Shown: positions 62,633-64,000 of the stretch, piece after piece
Layout: the number at the start of each line of letters is the position of its first letter
How positions within the stretch are numbered: the stretch's first letter is position 1
DNA from: Streptomyces sp. NRRL B-3428
GTDB lineage: Bacteria > Actinomycetota > Actinomycetes > Streptomycetales > Streptomycetaceae
NCBI GenBank assembly: GCA_000721375.1
Contig: JOGW01000009.1
Span: forward strand, 62,001-126,000
Direction of reading: 5' to 3'
DNA length: 64,000 bases
Translations under genes and position numbers: made by a program
The notes under the pieces: generated by a model
What the model saw: only the letters and a program-made list of their open reading frames with translations
Databases searched by the model: none
What the model was told of the DNA's origin: nothing

Positions 62633-62665
62633 CTGCCGAACCACCTCCCTTCTCGTGTGCCCCAC

Positions 62666-62694
62666 ACACTAGGAAGCCCTCCGGACACGTTCAA
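62666..62694 (-). promoter_or_regulatory. Near-consensus HrdB-type promoter
   Basis: On the minus strand TTGAAC (62694-62689) and TAGTGT (62671-62666) are separated by exactly 17 bases. The -35 overlaps the stop codon of the upstream hypothetical gene. Transcription would start near 62659. It is one of the best promoter matches in the window. Confidence 0.65.
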
Positions 62695-63134
62695 CCGGTT
62701 TTCCGACCTGTTTGCATCCCGGGCCCGGAAGCCGTGGCGTCCCCTGCCGCGGGCGGCCGCACCCAGGGGGCGAGACGCTCCCCGGCGGCCGGCTCGCGCC
62801 AGTACCGGAAGACGGTCCCTTGGTCGATGGCGAGCCCTCCTGCCGCAATGAGTCCGGAAGCCGGCTCCGCGCCACCCGCGTCGGCCTCGAAGGCGAGAAC
62901 GACGGGTGGCGTCTCGCCGACCTGAGCGACGACCAGCCGTATCTCGGCCGGAGTCGGTGCGCGGAAGACCGGATCGTGGAAGCTGGACGGGCACCTGACC
63001 AAGACCGGGTCGGCGAAGACCAGTTCCAAGTGATGCGCGTACGAAAGGTCCTGACCGGCGCCCAGGCGCAGTCGGCCCGCGTTCCACTCCACCACGTCCC
63101 AGTCCCACCAGGACCCCTCGGGGAGCTGGATCAC
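62691..63134 (-). CDS. Conserved hypothetical protein
   Basis: The 147-residue protein begins MIQLPEGSWWDWDVVEWNAG. It has a beta-rich core of about 100 residues with conserved-looking Trp, Asp and His (SYAHHLELVFADP) and ends in a Pro/Gly-rich tail. No signal peptide, membrane helix or known motif is visible. Its start overlaps the stop of the GNAT gene by four bases, so both are co-transcribed. Function is unknown. Confidence 0.72.
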   Translation of the reverse strand: MIQLPEGSWWDWDVVEWNAGRLRLGAGQDLSYAHHLELVFADPVLVRCPSSFHDPVFRAPTPAEIRLVVAQVGETPPVVLAFEADAGGAEPASGLIAAGGLAIDQGTVFRYWREPAAGERLAPWVRPPAAGDATASGPGMQTGRKTG

Positions 63135-63703
63135 CGCAGATCAAGCCGCATCAGCACCCTCGGATGCCCCGCCAGTACCGACGTCGTCCCCGCCGCGTAC
63201 GTGAAGCCCGCCCTCTCGAAGTTCTTGCGGAGGCCCGCGTAGGCCATGGTCAGGTCGACTCTCGCGTCGCCGTTGTCCAGTGGGTAGGCCTCCACCGCCG
63301 GTGCTCCGTGTGCGCGGGCGAAGGCCACCGCGCCCTCGATCAGGGCATGGGAGATGCCCTGCTTGCGGTGGCCGGGGCGGACGCGGATGCACCACAGGGA
63401 CCAGACCGGGAGGTCGTCGACGTGGGGGATCTTGCGGTTGCGGGCGAAGGTGGTGGACGCGCGGGGGGCCACTGCCGCCCAGCCGACCGGTTCGGAGTCG
63501 TCATAGGCGAGGACGCCCGGAGGCGGGTCGGCCTGGCAGAGGTCGGCGACGTAGGCGGCGCGTTCCGGTGGGCCGAGTGAGTTGTTGAGCTTCGACGGGA
63601 TGCGGTAGCTCAGGCAGAAACAGACGTTCGCGGTAGGTGACTTGGGGCCGATGACGGCTCGTACGTCCTCGAAAACCGAGGCCGGGCGGACGGCGATGGT
63701 CAT
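63131..63703 (-). CDS. GNAT-family N-acetyltransferase
   Basis: The 190-residue protein has the acetyl-CoA binding motif in VWSLWCIRVRPGHRKQGISH (about 100-119), preceded by the strand PVGWAAVAPRAS (about 72) and followed by GAPAVEAYPLDN. An N-terminal Cys/Tyr segment (NVCFCLSYRI) is typical of this actinobacterial subgroup. Substrate is unknown. It is the first gene of a two-gene operon with the hypothetical protein downstream. Confidence 0.88.
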   Translation of the reverse strand: MTIAVRPASVFEDVRAVIGPKSPTANVCFCLSYRIPSKLNNSLGPPERAAYVADLCQADPPPGVLAYDDSEPVGWAAVAPRASTTFARNRKIPHVDDLPVWSLWCIRVRPGHRKQGISHALIEGAVAFARAHGAPAVEAYPLDNGDARVDLTMAYAGLRKNFERAGFTYAAGTTSVLAGHPRVLMRLDLR

Positions 63704-63755
63704 GGCGTCAGCCTCGCACGGCGCGGGGGACCAGGTGCTCGTCGTGTGGCCGGGA

Positions 63756-63773
63756 CGTTGCCGGGGCGCAACG
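63756..63773. promoter_or_regulatory. Dyad in the divergent region at the right end
   Basis: CGTTGC (63756-63761) and GCAACG (63768-63773) are inverted arms with a six-base spacer. It lies between the GNAT gene and the truncated plus-strand gene and may be an operator for either. Confidence 0.35.
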
Positions 63774-63894
63774 ATTTCGGCGAACCCGGTGTGGGCTGCG
63801 TCACGTTCGAGTTCAATGATCTGTGTTTGACGGTCTGGGCAAGCCGACGGGCCGACAGGCCGACAGACGGACTCGTCCTGCAGGGGGTGGCCAG

Positions 63895-64000
63895 GTGAGT
63901 GCTTCCCGGCGCAGCGGAACTGCGCAGCCCGTGGACCCCGAGAACTCAGGCGACGGCTCGGGCGGAGCGGACTCCGGAACGCCGGGCGGCGGCGGTCCGG
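63895..64000 (+). CDS. Truncated gene at the right edge, low-complexity N-terminus
   Basis: GTG 63895 follows a GGGGG ribosome site about eight bases away. The 35 visible residues (VSASRRSGTAQPVDPENSGD and then Gly/Ser-rich) form a disordered region with no signal peptide so far. Streptomyces sensor kinases and phosphatases often begin this way, but the family cannot be told from this fragment. Confidence 0.6.
   Translation, partial: MSASRRSGTAQPVDPENSGDGSGGADSGTPGGGGP

Larger units (their letters stand above)
62422..62690. other. Intergenic region with a minus-strand small transcription unit
   Basis: This 269-base gap between convergent genes holds a minus-strand promoter (62666-62694), a ribosome site and a 12-codon ORF (62594-62632), a CACTCGAGTG palindrome (62571-62580) and a 63-base branched structure (62451-62513). 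Confidence 0.6.

Overview
The window is a high-GC, gene-dense actinobacterial chromosome segment, almost certainly Streptomyces. The genus markers are the futalosine menaquinone genes mqnB and mqnD, the DUF2771 lipoprotein, DUF3027 and DUF2530 proteins, a class F sortase, a CtpE-type P-ATPase, frequent GTG/TTG starts and many ATGA/GTGA overlaps. From memory, the gene order resembles the S. coelicolor SCO43xx region, where the mqn genes are SCO4326 and SCO4327. This was not checked by alignment. I saw no rRNA, tRNA, CRISPR array, integrase or complete insertion sequence.

Layout. 1-3 kb: a truncated gene, a 213-bp MITE-like element with TA flanks, and a helicase-associated/WYL-like protein. 3-7 kb: a Tat-exported phage-type hyaluronidase-like protein with a small coiled-coil partner, then a FecCD/FecE siderophore uptake operon with an iron-box-like site. 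7-12 kb: a HAD phosphatase, a cold-shock protein, mqnB-mqnD, a DUF2771 lipoprotein and an MFS transporter. 12-18 kb: DUF3027, a 1030-residue GHKL-ATPase protein, and two tandem secreted paralogues each followed by a strong terminator. 18-28 kb: CtpE-like ATPase, NCS2 purine permease, an RHH regulator, a MarR-MFS pair, ThpR, an aldo/keto reductase with NudK, and a DeoR regulator. 28-38 kb: an OmpR two-component system divergent from a MacB-like ABC exporter, an SGNH hydrolase, a secreted propeller protein, and a TetR regulator divergent from a DrrAB-type exporter. 37-47 kb: a sortase with a secreted repeat protein, serC, EamA exporter, a GlcD/GlcF fusion, PadR with an alpha/beta hydrolase, and a DHFR-like protein.

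47-58 kb is the most notable block. It is a one-direction operon: TIGR03084 protein, AtuA-family protein, AccD2-like carboxyltransferase, AccA2-like biotin carboxylase, acyl-CoA dehydrogenase, 4CL-type ligase, enoyl-CoA hydratase, TetR. A perfect 16-bp palindrome sits in front of the first gene. The set parallels the Pseudomonas atu (acyclic terpene) pathway and the uncharacterised mycobacterial accA2-accD2 cluster. It looks like a pathway for branched or isoprenoid acyl-CoAs.

58-64 kb: pdxH, citrate synthase, an ABC exporter pair whose ATPase has a His-containing repeat tail, then a small minus-strand unit with a near-consensus promoter, a 12-codon ORF and a three-way-junction-like structure, followed by two minus-strand genes and a truncated plus-strand gene.

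Several regulator genes have a clear dyad next to their start (MarR, RHH, PadR, TetR/DrrAB, two-component system), which gives direct local regulation hypotheses. Short tandem repeats (18, 21 and 26 bp) appear inside or between genes of the last third.
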